Source: CAINOH01 sp041663565 (GTDB lineage: Archaea; Micrarchaeota; Micrarchaeia; Norongarragalinales; CAINOH01). From it: a DNA stretch of 35,665 bases. The stretch spans positions 1 to 35,665 of the forward strand of contig JBAYMJ010000014.1 in the NCBI GenBank assembly GCA_041663565.1, given 5' to 3'. Positions 23,201-30,724 of this stretch are shown piece by piece. The position numbers and the translations under genes are program-made. Each line of letters starts with the position of its first letter. The stretch's first letter is position 1. The notes under the pieces were generated by a model that was given only the letters and a program-made list of their open reading frames with translations, was not told the DNA's origin and searched no databases.

Positions 23201-26200
23201 TGTTCGGCCCCAGGACGTTGTTGATAATCTGGATGCCGTTCACCACGTTGGGAGTACTCGAGTCAATCTCAATCAGGTCTTGCAAATTACCCACCGTACC
23301 ATTTGCCACTTCGTATGCCACTACGAACCCGTCGACGACCACGCCATCGGCCTTGATGTTCACAACCGGCGCTTGCTGCGCAATTGACGGTCGGATGATG
23401 CTCTGCGCAGTTTCATCGTAGGCGTAGCCCGAGGGGACGACGAAGCCATTCTTGTTGACCCCGCTTGTCGCGCCCTTCAGCGTCACGCTCTTGTTGACAG
23501 TAACCCGCTCGTCATAAACCCCAGCCGCAACGTTCACAGTGCCGCTGGATGCCACGGCATTAATGCCGTCTTGGATTTTGGCAAAGGCATTGTAACCGAA
23601 AATATACGTGCCAGCGGCGCCATCGACATAATCGCTGTCAACATAAACCACAGTTGGAGCCGTACTGCTGATAGTCGCCTTTCCTGCATCAACGTAGTAC
23701 GGGTCAAAATCGACCTTGCTGTAGACAAGTCCGGTGATTGCCGGCTTGTACGCGGTGCCCCACCAATTGTTTTTAGCATCAACTACTGGCGGATTAGAGA
23801 GCATTTCATCGTCTGCCTCTGCATCTACGGCCTTGACTACTGACGAGAACTTGTTGCCGCTAATAGTTGCAGAAGCTGTTTCCGTCTCGAAATTTATTGC
23901 CGTATCAAGGTTGTGCAGGTCGTTATCAGCTATGGTGGCTGACGAACTGTCGGCTGAAACGTATACCGAACCAACTACGATTCCGCGGTCGGAAGCGTAA
24001 ATCGTATTGTTGCGTATGTTCGCTTGCGAAGCACTGCCGCCTCCATCTACATTGTAGGCGCAGACGAGAACTCCCACGGAAGACCAGTCAGGTGTTAAGC
24101 CGGAGGTCAGCGCGTTGTGCAGCGTGTTGCCATAAATTTCAACGTTTGAGCCTTCCCAGAGGTTTATGAGGTTCTGCACTCTGCTTGAGCCATCAACATC
24201 GTCTCCGATGACCTCGTTATCGTAGACTTTGCCGCCAGAATTGACAAACCGGATGCCCGACTTGTGGAAGGATGAAATGGTATTGCCATGCACTGAGACG
24301 TAACTTGAACTCTCCGCGCCAATACCGATGGCGCTTCCTGCCCAAACGTTCCTTACAATGGAATTTTCTACCTCGACCGGAGCAGATTCAATCCCGGAAT
24401 TATCGACCAAAATCCCGTAAGAGAACGTGTTTGAATCGGTTCCTGTGGTCCCTCCGTTTACTTCAAAGTTGTCTATGACAACTCCGCTGGCTCCGTTAAC
24501 TTTCACGACATAGCTGGCACCGTTGACTCCGGAAATTACCGGCTTTGTCGTCCCTGTGCCCACCAAGGTCAGTTGTTTTCCTATCAACACGCTTTCAGGG
24601 TAAGTTCCAGCAGCGACATTTATTGTGTCTCCTGAACTTGCACTGTTAATCGCTGACTGGATTGTATTGAAGTTGCAATTCGTTCCAATTGTGCCGGTGG
24701 AGCTGACGGTTACGTCTTTTGAACCAGATTTATCTGAGTTGGAATAATAAGGCGAAAAATCAACACCGCCTGAGACGATTGTGCCGAAACTCGGATAACC
24801 GGAACCCCAGTAGTTGTCCTCCGCATCAACGGTTACGCCAGACAATGCGTTGGATAATCCGGATTGGGTGTTACCATCTATTGTTGCGCCACTTATAGTT
24901 ACAACTGTGGGCTGGGTATTGCTTATAGAAATACCGCTCGCATCAACTTCGCCAATTCTTATGCCAACAGTATTTCCCGTAAACGTCCCTCTGTTTACGG
25001 TCACACCAGTCAAGGTTGCTGGAGACGCGTAAGTAGGATCATTTCCCGTCCCGCGCGCCTTTACCGTGAGCCCGGCGCCGTTAACTGAGCCGATTCCATT
25101 ACCCGTGACGGTCAAATCATTGAACACGATGTTCTGATAGGTGCCGTACCCTAGGTTTATGTCAATACCGGCGTTATTTTTGATGGCCCAAGAGGGTGAC
25201 AGGGCAATATTGCCATTGTCAGTGACTATGACATTAGTAAAGGTTGAATCGGAGAGCTTTTCCGCGTAAAATCCCTTTATGGAATTCTTATCAAAGGTAG
25301 TGTCCGTTATTTCCATATATTGCACTGTGGACGGGTTGGCTGCATTATTATGGAATATGATTCCATAGCCCATGTTGCTAAATTCGCAGTTGTTTATCAC
25401 AAAATGGCTCAGACTCGTACTGCCGTCTAGCCTTACGCCGGACTCAGGAGTACCGAAGGATTGTGTGCCAATGACACGAACGTTGTTCAGTTCGACATAG
25501 GAATAAGATGCCACGTATCCTGTTTCCGGAGTTCCGGGGCGGAAAAGGATTCCGGGGTCCTGACGCGCCGCGCCGATTATGTCTTGTCGCGGACGTATCA
25601 ATAGGTCTTTGAGTAGGACTGAGCTCCCATCAATTCCGGATGCGCTTATGATTACAACCGGATTGTATGAATATGTAACGCCATCTACCTGTGTCGGATA
25701 CGAGGCTGGATTTGTTATCGATGTTCTAGTGAGCACCGTTCCTGTATCGCCGCTTCCAGCACCTTGAAGGGTGATTCTTTTGCTAACATCGATGGTTCCA
25801 TCGTATGTTCCCGCGGCGACGCTGACCGTATCCCCGGGGTTTGCAGCATTTATCGCGTCCTGAATCGTGTAGTAGGTTCCAGCCACGTGGATGTAATCAA
25901 AAAGGGCCTGCGCTCCTTCGCTAGTTACTTCGGAATTCTCAACTCCGTCGTCGCGCCAGCCGTTGATGCCGGAATAGCCAAAGGACGACTGCAGATAAGC
26001 TGCGGCTTGCGCTGCGCTTGCAGAGCCCGCTTCCTTAAGCGCAATCAATGCATATGCAGTGGATTGGGCGAACTCAAGAGGATAATTTGGGCTTGAAAAA
26101 CCGCCGTTGACGTTCTGCTTTGCTACCAGATTCCCTACGAGAGAAGAATAATCGGTGCCAACGAGTTTGTTGGCATTTATGCCCGCACTCAAGCCAAGCT

Positions 26201-26930
26201 CATAATCATCCGTGGTAATTGAATAGGTTGAATCCGAAAGATAATCATTGATTACTCCTGCAACAGCGCTGGCAAACCCAGAGTTGCCTGAGAGCTGCGC
26301 GGCTTCCACGAATGGCGCCAAGTCCCAAGCGACAACGCCCTGCGGGGACGAAGTGGCACCTCGGTAGCCCTTGTAAGCGTCAAGCAATTCCGACGCGGTG
26401 CATCCATCCGAGCCGCAATTGGCCCAGTAATTCGACTGGGTAGTAACGTGGGTAAATATGGCACGTGCCTCGTCGCTGTAGTTTGTGCTTCCGCTCACGG
26501 TGGCCAAGTGGTAGAGAAAAACTATGCTGTAGGCGTTTTGTCTCTGCGATGCGGAAGGGGTTCCAATCGTAGTAATCAGATAGTCTCCGGTTTTCTTGGC
26601 AGCATTGAGATATTTGACGTCGCCTGTAAGCGTGTAAGCATCGAGCAGGCCTTCGGCATTCACTCCGGCAATGTTGAGGTATGCGGTTCCGGTCGGAGCG
26701 GTTTTACCTGTGACGTCCCAGTCCCAAGAACCGCTGGGAGTTTGCAGCGCGATAAGGCGGTCTGCAGCGCTCACAATAGTATTTCGATATTGGAGGCTTG
26801 TGGAGTCGGAAACTACATTCAGTGTGGCCGCGCTCGCAAACCCTACAAGAGAGAGAGAGAGCATTACCAAGAAGAAGATTGACTGCTTTTTGAAGTTGAA
26901 AGTAAGTGCTACGTTCTTGAACTGTGCCAC
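20214..26930 (-). CDS. Giant anchored surface protein with three beta-helix modules
   Basis: About 2,238 residues from GTG 26930, preceded by GAGGGTGG; a TTG at 26966 is less likely. The order is: signal peptide (to about 35); helical region resembling an alpha/alpha toroid (40-345); three right-handed beta-helix modules (about 350-740, 755-1085, 1107-1510), each opening with an IQ.AIN....GDT..VAAGTY segment. Next come a PKD/Ig-like domain (1528-1615), three atrophied bacterial-Ig-like domains (about 1616-1893), a further beta-rich region with two Cys, a Thr/Pro/Ala stalk (2118-2200), and a transmembrane anchor followed by RGKKR. Likely an S-layer-associated, adhesive or polysaccharide-binding protein. 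The part encoded at 23.6-26.3 kb is richer in A+T. Confidence 0.9.
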   Translation of the reverse strand: MAQFKNVALTFNFKKQSIFFLVMLSLSLVGFASAATLNVVSDSTSLQYRNTIVSAADRLIALQTPSGSWDWDVTGKTAPTGTAYLNIAGVNAEGLLDAYTLTGDVKYLNAAKKTGDYLITTIGTPSASQRQNAYSIVFLYHLATVSGSTNYSDEARAIFTHVTTQSNYWANCGSDGCTASELLDAYKGYRGATSSPQGVVAWDLAPFVEAAQLSGNSGFASAVAGVINDYLSDSTYSITTDDYELGLSAGINANKLVGTDYSSLVGNLVAKQNVNGGFSSPNYPLEFAQSTAYALIALKEAGSASAAQAAAYLQSSFGYSGINGWRDDGVENSEVTSEGAQALFDYIHVAGTYYTIQDAINAANPGDTVSVAAGTYDGTIDVSKRITLQGAGSGDTGTVLTRTSITNPASYPTQVDGVTYSYNPVVIISASGIDGSSVLLKDLLIRPRQDIIGAARQDPGILFRPGTPETGYVASYSYVELNNVRVIGTQSFGTPESGVRLDGSTSLSHFVINNCEFSNMGYGIIFHNNAANPSTVQYMEITDTTFDKNSIKGFYAEKLSDSTFTNVIVTDNGNIALSPSWAIKNNAGIDINLGYGTYQNIVFNDLTVTGNGIGSVNGAGLTVKARGTGNDPTYASPATLTGVTVNRGTFTGNTVGIRIGEVDASGISISNTQPTVVTISGATIDGNTQSGLSNALSGVTVDAEDNYWGSGYPSFGTIVSGGVDFSPYYSNSDKSGSKDVTVSSTGTIGTNCNFNTIQSAINSASSGDTINVAAGTYPESVLIGKQLTLVGTGTTKPVISGVNGASYVVKVNGASGVVIDNFEVNGGTTGTDSNTFSYGILVDNSGIESAPVEVENSIVRNVWAGSAIGIGAESSSYVSVHGNTISSFHKSGIRFVNSGGKVYDNEVIGDDVDGSSRVQNLINLWEGSNVEIYGNTLHNALTSGLTPDWSSVGVLVCAYNVDGGGSASQANIRNNTIYASDRGIVVGSVYVSADSSSATIADNDLHNLDTAINFETETASATISGNKFSSVVKAVDAEADDEMLSNPPVVDAKNNWWGTAYKPAITGLVYSKVDFDPYYVDAGKATISSTAPTVVYVDSDYVDGAAGTYIFGYNAFAKIQDGINAVASSGTVNVAAGVYDERVTVNKSVTLKGATSGVNKNGFVVPSGYAYDETAQSIIRPSIAQQAPVVNIKADGVVVDGFVVAYEVANGTVGNLQDLIEIDSSTPNVVNGIQIINNVLGPNTNLVSQDGTHGRSGITIVGPHKNAVRNLVIKNNKIFDAKGDGCGIMFVAAYSAVYSAGTGFTDMSGTVIENNEITGNHRSGIELAGGVWGGSALGDYVKINNNTITNNGWYFISGKDNLKFGHGIVMIRGNGDKANVGASEPRYISITNNQISGNEKSGIYIATNSQNISATGNTIQNNGLGTGGYSVWDGVRVDLNETYHSGAVVDSGILKGISFSQNTIAGNGGLGINVMQTPTVGPVIAISNWWGDNDGPKWTTNSSVTSSVTYAPFCLDSACLTTGKTGIAPTVGALADKAANKAITLSGAASDTGSGIDSYQWTKTAGSGTIVFGDATGKDTTISASADGTYTIQLTATDKAGNNASSDMTFVWDNSVQSLTFEAIKGSNSNLSSVTSKLKLPSGSASGSTISWISNSTAVNVNSNKVTRPASGQVNAIVNLTATVTRKGFDTQYVTFILTVPAETVDPAVAVDNTLNGLSFETIKSANNAPNNITGSLNLPASGQDCAAISWASSNSSVITALGSVSRYAVDKAVTLTATVSKQNVSKTKQFVLVVPGTTGADVLAVEAAKAALTDALVLNGNPSSDNVIGNLQFPAALPGKAGVTISWATTDESVIGSSGNVSRPLSDSQVTVTATLSKNTTSAIKQFVFNVEEQVKPAVADEDGTVDVDDGVIEVVIDSTNVADVGSIVAGSDVAADQPVAVNLASLTVANTSSGTSSVTLDQGELNLSRQTANASFTAEIPKDTVITGSSDWNGVLNVPMVKENTEVSISGDSVTSGSTITTTTSTVEKVVEVGFTGGQLNFSKAVKLVIPGMVDRKVAIVRDSGETVYSTECNASQVADPDSLAPGSDCYVNEGSDLVVWTKHFTKFVAYSTSTSTKAVSTGGSPAGGVPYSPTTPVQTVTPAPQASVTPTETPAPTPTARPVVPSTPAATTAPEASVAPAVQPTVTAPQTSAGTGLFVGSLTDSKGNLSVSAIAGVVILLLAAVGFVWFRGKKR

Positions 26931-27279
26931 AAAACCACCCTCGGTTGACAAATTAACGATTAACAACTACAACGAAGGGAAAGCAGGCTCCGGAAAAACA
27001 CAAGATTGCGGCACGCGTTCCCTGCCAGGATTGCGCGCCTTGGAACCCATTCGCCCGATTGTAAGACTGATGAGAAAGCGTAATAAATAGGTGCGCCGGG
27101 AGCGCAACGGGAAAACGCGCGGGTTCCGATTGCCAAGATGGACGCGTTCCCGGCTTTGCCGGGTGCCATCGCATGCTCCTGCATCCTGCGTTTCCTGCAG
27201 GTTCGACGCGTTCCTGCAGGCCTCCGAGTGATTATATATGCGCCACTCCCAAAGGGTTTTGCAAAAGTGAGACAACCTA
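26931..27279. other. Intergenic region with divergent promoters and hairpins
   Basis: 349 bp between divergent genes. It holds a TATA-like CTATTTATTA on the minus strand (about 27080-27090), which would give the giant gene a leader of about 125 nt. A TATA box ATTATATATG (27231-27240) serves the DUF475 gene. A 6-bp hairpin CCCGGC/GCCGGG is at 27149-27163. ACGCGTTCC occurs three times (about 27013, 27142, 27206) and TTCCTGCAGG twice. GTTAAT-type repeats sit just upstream of the giant gene. No coding region is supported. Confidence 0.55.
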
Positions 27280-28227
27280 ATGTTTGACCTGTTTTCAATC
27301 ATACTTACAGTAATGGGCCTGACCCTCTTCGAGGTCATCACGTCCGTAGACAACGCCATCATCAACGCCCACGTGCTCTCCACGATGGGCCAGAAGGCGC
27401 GGCGCTGGTTCCTCGTTTGGGGCCTGCTCATAGCGGTATTCCTAGTGAGGGGAGTGCTCCCCTGGCTCATAGTGTTCATGGTGAACCCCCAGCTGGGGCT
27501 CGTCGGCTCGCTCACCGCGACCTTCTCCGAGGACCCGATGGTGCTTGGCGCAATCGAGGAGTCCAAGCCGGTGCTCCTCATCGGCGGCGGGATATTCCTG
27601 GTGTTTTTGTTCCTCCACTGGCTCTTCCTCGAACCGAAGTACTACGGCCTTAAGGGCGAGAAGACAATAGAGAAGAACGGCATCTGGTTCTACGCGATAG
27701 TCTCAATCCTGCTTACGATCATCATCTACCTTGCGGTCCAAAAGCACCCGATGATGGCGCTCGGCGCCTCGATAGGCTCGTCGCTGTTCTTCATCACGCA
27801 CGGCTTCAAGCAGAACGCGGAAGCCAAGGAAAAGGACCTCCTGGATAAGAAGAAGACCGCGAGCATCTCCGACCTGAGCAAGCTGTTCTACCTCGAAGTC
27901 ATAGACGCCACGTTCTCCATAGACTCGGTGCTCGGCGCTTTCGCATTCACGCTCTCGGTGCCGCTCATCCTGATTGGGAACGGCATCGGCGCGTTCGTGG
28001 TCCGGGAGCTGACCATCAAGAACGTGACCAAGGTGGCAAACTACAAGTACCTCAAGAACGGCGCGATGTACTCCATCTTCTTCCTAGGAGTGATAATGAT
28101 TTACGACGCGTTCGGCGGCCACATACCCGAATGGGTCTCGCCAATAGTCACCTTCGCGGTGGTAGGATGGTTCTACTGGAAGTCGCTGAAAGTGATGGGC
28201 AAGGAAGTGGAAGGAAGCCCGAACTAG
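27280..28227 (+). CDS. DUF475/TerC-superfamily integral membrane protein
   Basis: A 315-residue polytopic protein with about eight helices. The opening FDLFSIILTVMGLTLFEVITSVDNAIINA matches the DUF475 branch of the TerC superfamily, with acidic residues (E, D) inside the first helix, and the repeat-like FYLEVIDATFSIDSVLGAFAFT in the second half carries the matching pair. These intramembrane acidic residues are thought to handle divalent metal (TerC/MntP-type manganese efflux) or tellurite resistance. A GTGAG site precedes the ATG, and the TATA box at 27231-27240 gives a leader of about 18 nt. Transcribed alone. Confidence 0.88.
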   Translation: MFDLFSIILTVMGLTLFEVITSVDNAIINAHVLSTMGQKARRWFLVWGLLIAVFLVRGVLPWLIVFMVNPQLGLVGSLTATFSEDPMVLGAIEESKPVLLIGGGIFLVFLFLHWLFLEPKYYGLKGEKTIEKNGIWFYAIVSILLTIIIYLAVQKHPMMALGASIGSSLFFITHGFKQNAEAKEKDLLDKKKTASISDLSKLFYLEVIDATFSIDSVLGAFAFTLSVPLILIGNGIGAFVVRELTIKNVTKVANYKYLKNGAMYSIFFLGVIMIYDAFGGHIPEWVSPIVTFAVVGWFYWKSLKVMGKEVEGSPN

Positions 28228-28234
28228 CAAGGAA

Positions 28235-28804
28235 TCAGTCGGTTATGCGCGGGATGTCGGAGCGTTTTTTCTTTCTTGCGCCGTAATTTTGCGGCAGCAC
28301 GGGATATTTCGTCTCATACGGTCGCACCTGCGGGAAGTGGATTTCGAACTGCTTTTCGTGGTGGCCGTTTTGTCCCATCAGCTTCCTCAACGCGTCATCA
28401 AACCGCGAGCGGTTTTCTCCGTCCATCCTCACGCGAAAACTGTTGACGTCCGACACTGCGTAAGTTATCCTCTTGCCGAATTCCGGGTGCTTACGCCTTG
28501 CCATCCAGAAGAAATAGTTCAACGAGGCCTCGTCACGGCGTTGCGGGTTGACCGGCCTTGGGCGCAGTGCAAAAAGCGGTTTTTCGGGCTTGCCCGAGAG
28601 CACAAGTCGCCTGAGGGCATTCAGCTTGTCCTCGGACTCGAATATCTCCTGCGCCCCCTTGGCGAGGTGCCTGTCGTAATTGCGGCCGCTTTGCTCCCTG
28701 TTGGCCTGCTTGAGCATAGGCTCGCGGTACCTTTCGGGTATCCTGTCCAGCGTGGCCTGCACTTCCTTCCTTGCGAGGCTTTCGGGCGATGCGCGTTTCT
28801 TCAT
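28235..28804 (-). CDS. Basic protein of unknown function
   Basis: A 189-residue soluble protein with a high Arg/Lys content, not recognised. The first 100 residues are helical and charged. The second half (ASLNYFFWMARRKHPEFGKRITYAVSD, then SFRVRMDGENRSRFDDALRKLMG) looks like a small folded domain. The C-terminus is basic (YGARKKKRSDIPRITD). It is convergent with the DUF475 gene, with 7 nt between the stop codons, and divergent from glgP. Host-like composition and codon use support it being real. Confidence 0.65.
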   Translation of the reverse strand: MKKRASPESLARKEVQATLDRIPERYREPMLKQANREQSGRNYDRHLAKGAQEIFESEDKLNALRRLVLSGKPEKPLFALRPRPVNPQRRDEASLNYFFWMARRKHPEFGKRITYAVSDVNSFRVRMDGENRSRFDDALRKLMGQNGHHEKQFEIHFPQVRPYETKYPVLPQNYGARKKKRSDIPRITD

Positions 28805-28877
28805 GGTAAGTGTTTAGGGAATCCTCGATTTTTTAATGCCCCCCGGCAGCTGGCCCGCAATAAAAACCCCTGAACGG

Positions 28878-28885
28878 TTTTATAC
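28878..28885 (+). promoter_or_regulatory. TATA box of the glycogen phosphorylase gene
   Basis: TTTTATAC is centred about 25 nt before the ATG, so transcription would begin at or next to the start codon (leaderless mRNA). Confidence 0.6.
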
Positions 28886-28905
28886 GTCCATTCCCTGATG
28901 CTGTA

Positions 28906-30642
28906 ATGATTTCAGGCTGCGACGGCGTCACCTGCCCCACTGACCACGAGCACATAGCCTACTTCTCGATGGAGGTAGGCATAAGCCATACCATCCCGAC
29001 CTACTCGGGCGGCCTCGGCGTCCTTGCAGGCGACGTGCTGAAGTCGTATGCGGACATGAACATCCCGGTTGTGGGCATCACCCTGCTCAACGAGAACGGC
29101 TATTTCTCGCAGTCGCTGGACGCGCAGGGCAACCAGGTGGAGACGCCGGTGCACTGGGACCCGCACGAGTACATGGTGCTTGCGCAGAACCAGGTCGCGG
29201 TGACGATCGAGGGCCGCAAGGTGCTGGTGCGCGCCTGGAGGCACATGGTGCACGGCCTGGCGGGAAACCAGCTCGCGGTTTACTTCCTCGACACGAATGT
29301 TGAAGGCAACTCGGACTACGACCGCACGCTCACCTCGCACCTTTACGGCGGGGACCGCGGCTACAGACTCGCCCAGGAAATCGTCCTCGGAATCGGAGGC
29401 GTGCGGATGCTCGACTCGCTGGGCTACCACAACATCAAGAAGTACCATATGAACGAGGGCCACGCCTCGCTGCTTGCAGTCGAGCTCCTCAAGCGGACCT
29501 ACCGCGACGCGGGGACGCCCGAGAAGTCCTACGACCTGGAGGCGGTGAAGGAAAAGTGCGTCTTCACCTCGCACACCCCGGTCGCGGCCGGACACGACAA
29601 GTTCGACCTGGAGCTGTTCACGCGCCTGACGGACTCGTACGTGCCGAAAATCCTTCTTGACCACGCGGTGCAGGACAACCAGGTCAACATGACCCTGCTG
29701 GGGCTTGAGATTAGCAATTACATCAACGGGGTTGCCAAAAGCCACGGCACGGTCGCAAGGGCGATGTTCCCGGAATACTCCATAAAAACGATAACCAACG
29801 GCGTGCACCTGCCAAGCTGGGTCTCGCCGGCTTTCCGCGAGCTTTTCGACTCCAACCTATCGGGGTGGGAGCTTGACCCGTTCTCGCTGCGCAACGCGCT
29901 CTACATCCACCGCGACAAGCTATGGGAGGCGCACGGGAAGGCGAAGCAGGAGCTTGTTGACTACGTAAACTCAAGCACCGGAGCCGGGTTCCACCCCGGC
30001 CGGTTCACCATAGGCTACGGCCGCAGGTTCACCGAGTACAAGCGGCCCGACCTCCTTCTTTACGACATCGAGCGCCTCATTGCCGTGAGCCGCAAGGTAG
30101 GGGACATACAGGTGGTCTTTGCGGGAAAGGCGCACCCTGCTGACTACCGCGGAAAGGAGCTCATAAGGGAAGTCTTCCAGACCTGCAGGGCGGTAAACGC
30201 GAGGAACACGCCGCTGAAGATGGTGTTCCTTCCAGATTACGACATGCTGCTCGCAAAGAAGATGGTAGCGGGCTGCGACGTGTGGCTCAACACGCCCCAG
30301 CGGCCTTTCGAGGCGTCCGGCACCTCGGGGATGAAGGCTGCGGTGAACGGCGTGCCGCACTTCTCGACCCTCGACGGCTGGTGGCTCGAGGGCCACATCG
30401 AGAACGTGACCGGCTGGAGCATAGGCGAGCACCCGCAGGAAGCAAAAGGGGCCCAGGACACCAACATTGCATTCGACGCAGATGACCTTTACGGCAAGCT
30501 CGAGGGCACGATAATACCCACGTTCTACGGCAACAGGCAGAAGTGGGGCGAGATAATGCGGCACTGCATCGCAATCAACGCGAGCTTCTTCAACACCTAC
30601 AGGATGGCGCAGCAGTACATCGTGAACGCCTACCTTGAATGA
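28906..30642 (+). CDS. glgP: Alpha-glucan (glycogen/maltodextrin) phosphorylase, short archaeal type
   Basis: A 578-residue GT35 enzyme that releases glucose 1-phosphate from alpha-1,4-glucans. Diagnostic parts are IAYFSMEVGISHTIPTYSGG (residues 17-36), YHMNEGHASLL, FTSHTPVAAGHDKF, NGVHLPSWV (298-306), GYGRRFTEYKRPDLL (371-385), FAGKAHPADYRGK (405-417), and EASGTSGMKAAVNG, where K477 is the expected pyridoxal-phosphate lysine. It is about 250 residues shorter than animal or E. coli phosphorylase, normal for the archaeal/Thermotoga-like class without the N-terminal regulatory part. No glycogen synthase or branching enzyme lies nearby. Transcribed alone. Confidence 0.92.
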   Translation: MISGCDGVTCPTDHEHIAYFSMEVGISHTIPTYSGGLGVLAGDVLKSYADMNIPVVGITLLNENGYFSQSLDAQGNQVETPVHWDPHEYMVLAQNQVAVTIEGRKVLVRAWRHMVHGLAGNQLAVYFLDTNVEGNSDYDRTLTSHLYGGDRGYRLAQEIVLGIGGVRMLDSLGYHNIKKYHMNEGHASLLAVELLKRTYRDAGTPEKSYDLEAVKEKCVFTSHTPVAAGHDKFDLELFTRLTDSYVPKILLDHAVQDNQVNMTLLGLEISNYINGVAKSHGTVARAMFPEYSIKTITNGVHLPSWVSPAFRELFDSNLSGWELDPFSLRNALYIHRDKLWEAHGKAKQELVDYVNSSTGAGFHPGRFTIGYGRRFTEYKRPDLLLYDIERLIAVSRKVGDIQVVFAGKAHPADYRGKELIREVFQTCRAVNARNTPLKMVFLPDYDMLLAKKMVAGCDVWLNTPQRPFEASGTSGMKAAVNGVPHFSTLDGWWLEGHIENVTGWSIGEHPQEAKGAQDTNIAFDADDLYGKLEGTIIPTFYGNRQKWGEIMRHCIAINASFFNTYRMAQQYIVNAYLE

Positions 30643-30724
30643 GAAGGGTACCGGATAAACGCTGCAAAACGCGCAGACGCCTTCTTTTTTATAGCGGCAT
30701 ACAGCCAAAGCTATTGTCTGCCTT

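Noticed and set aside
26967..27279. yybP-ykoY-type manganese riboswitch before the DUF475/TerC gene
   Set aside because: The TATA box at 27231-27240 leaves only an 18-nt leader, too short for a riboswitch, and the conserved loops were not found.
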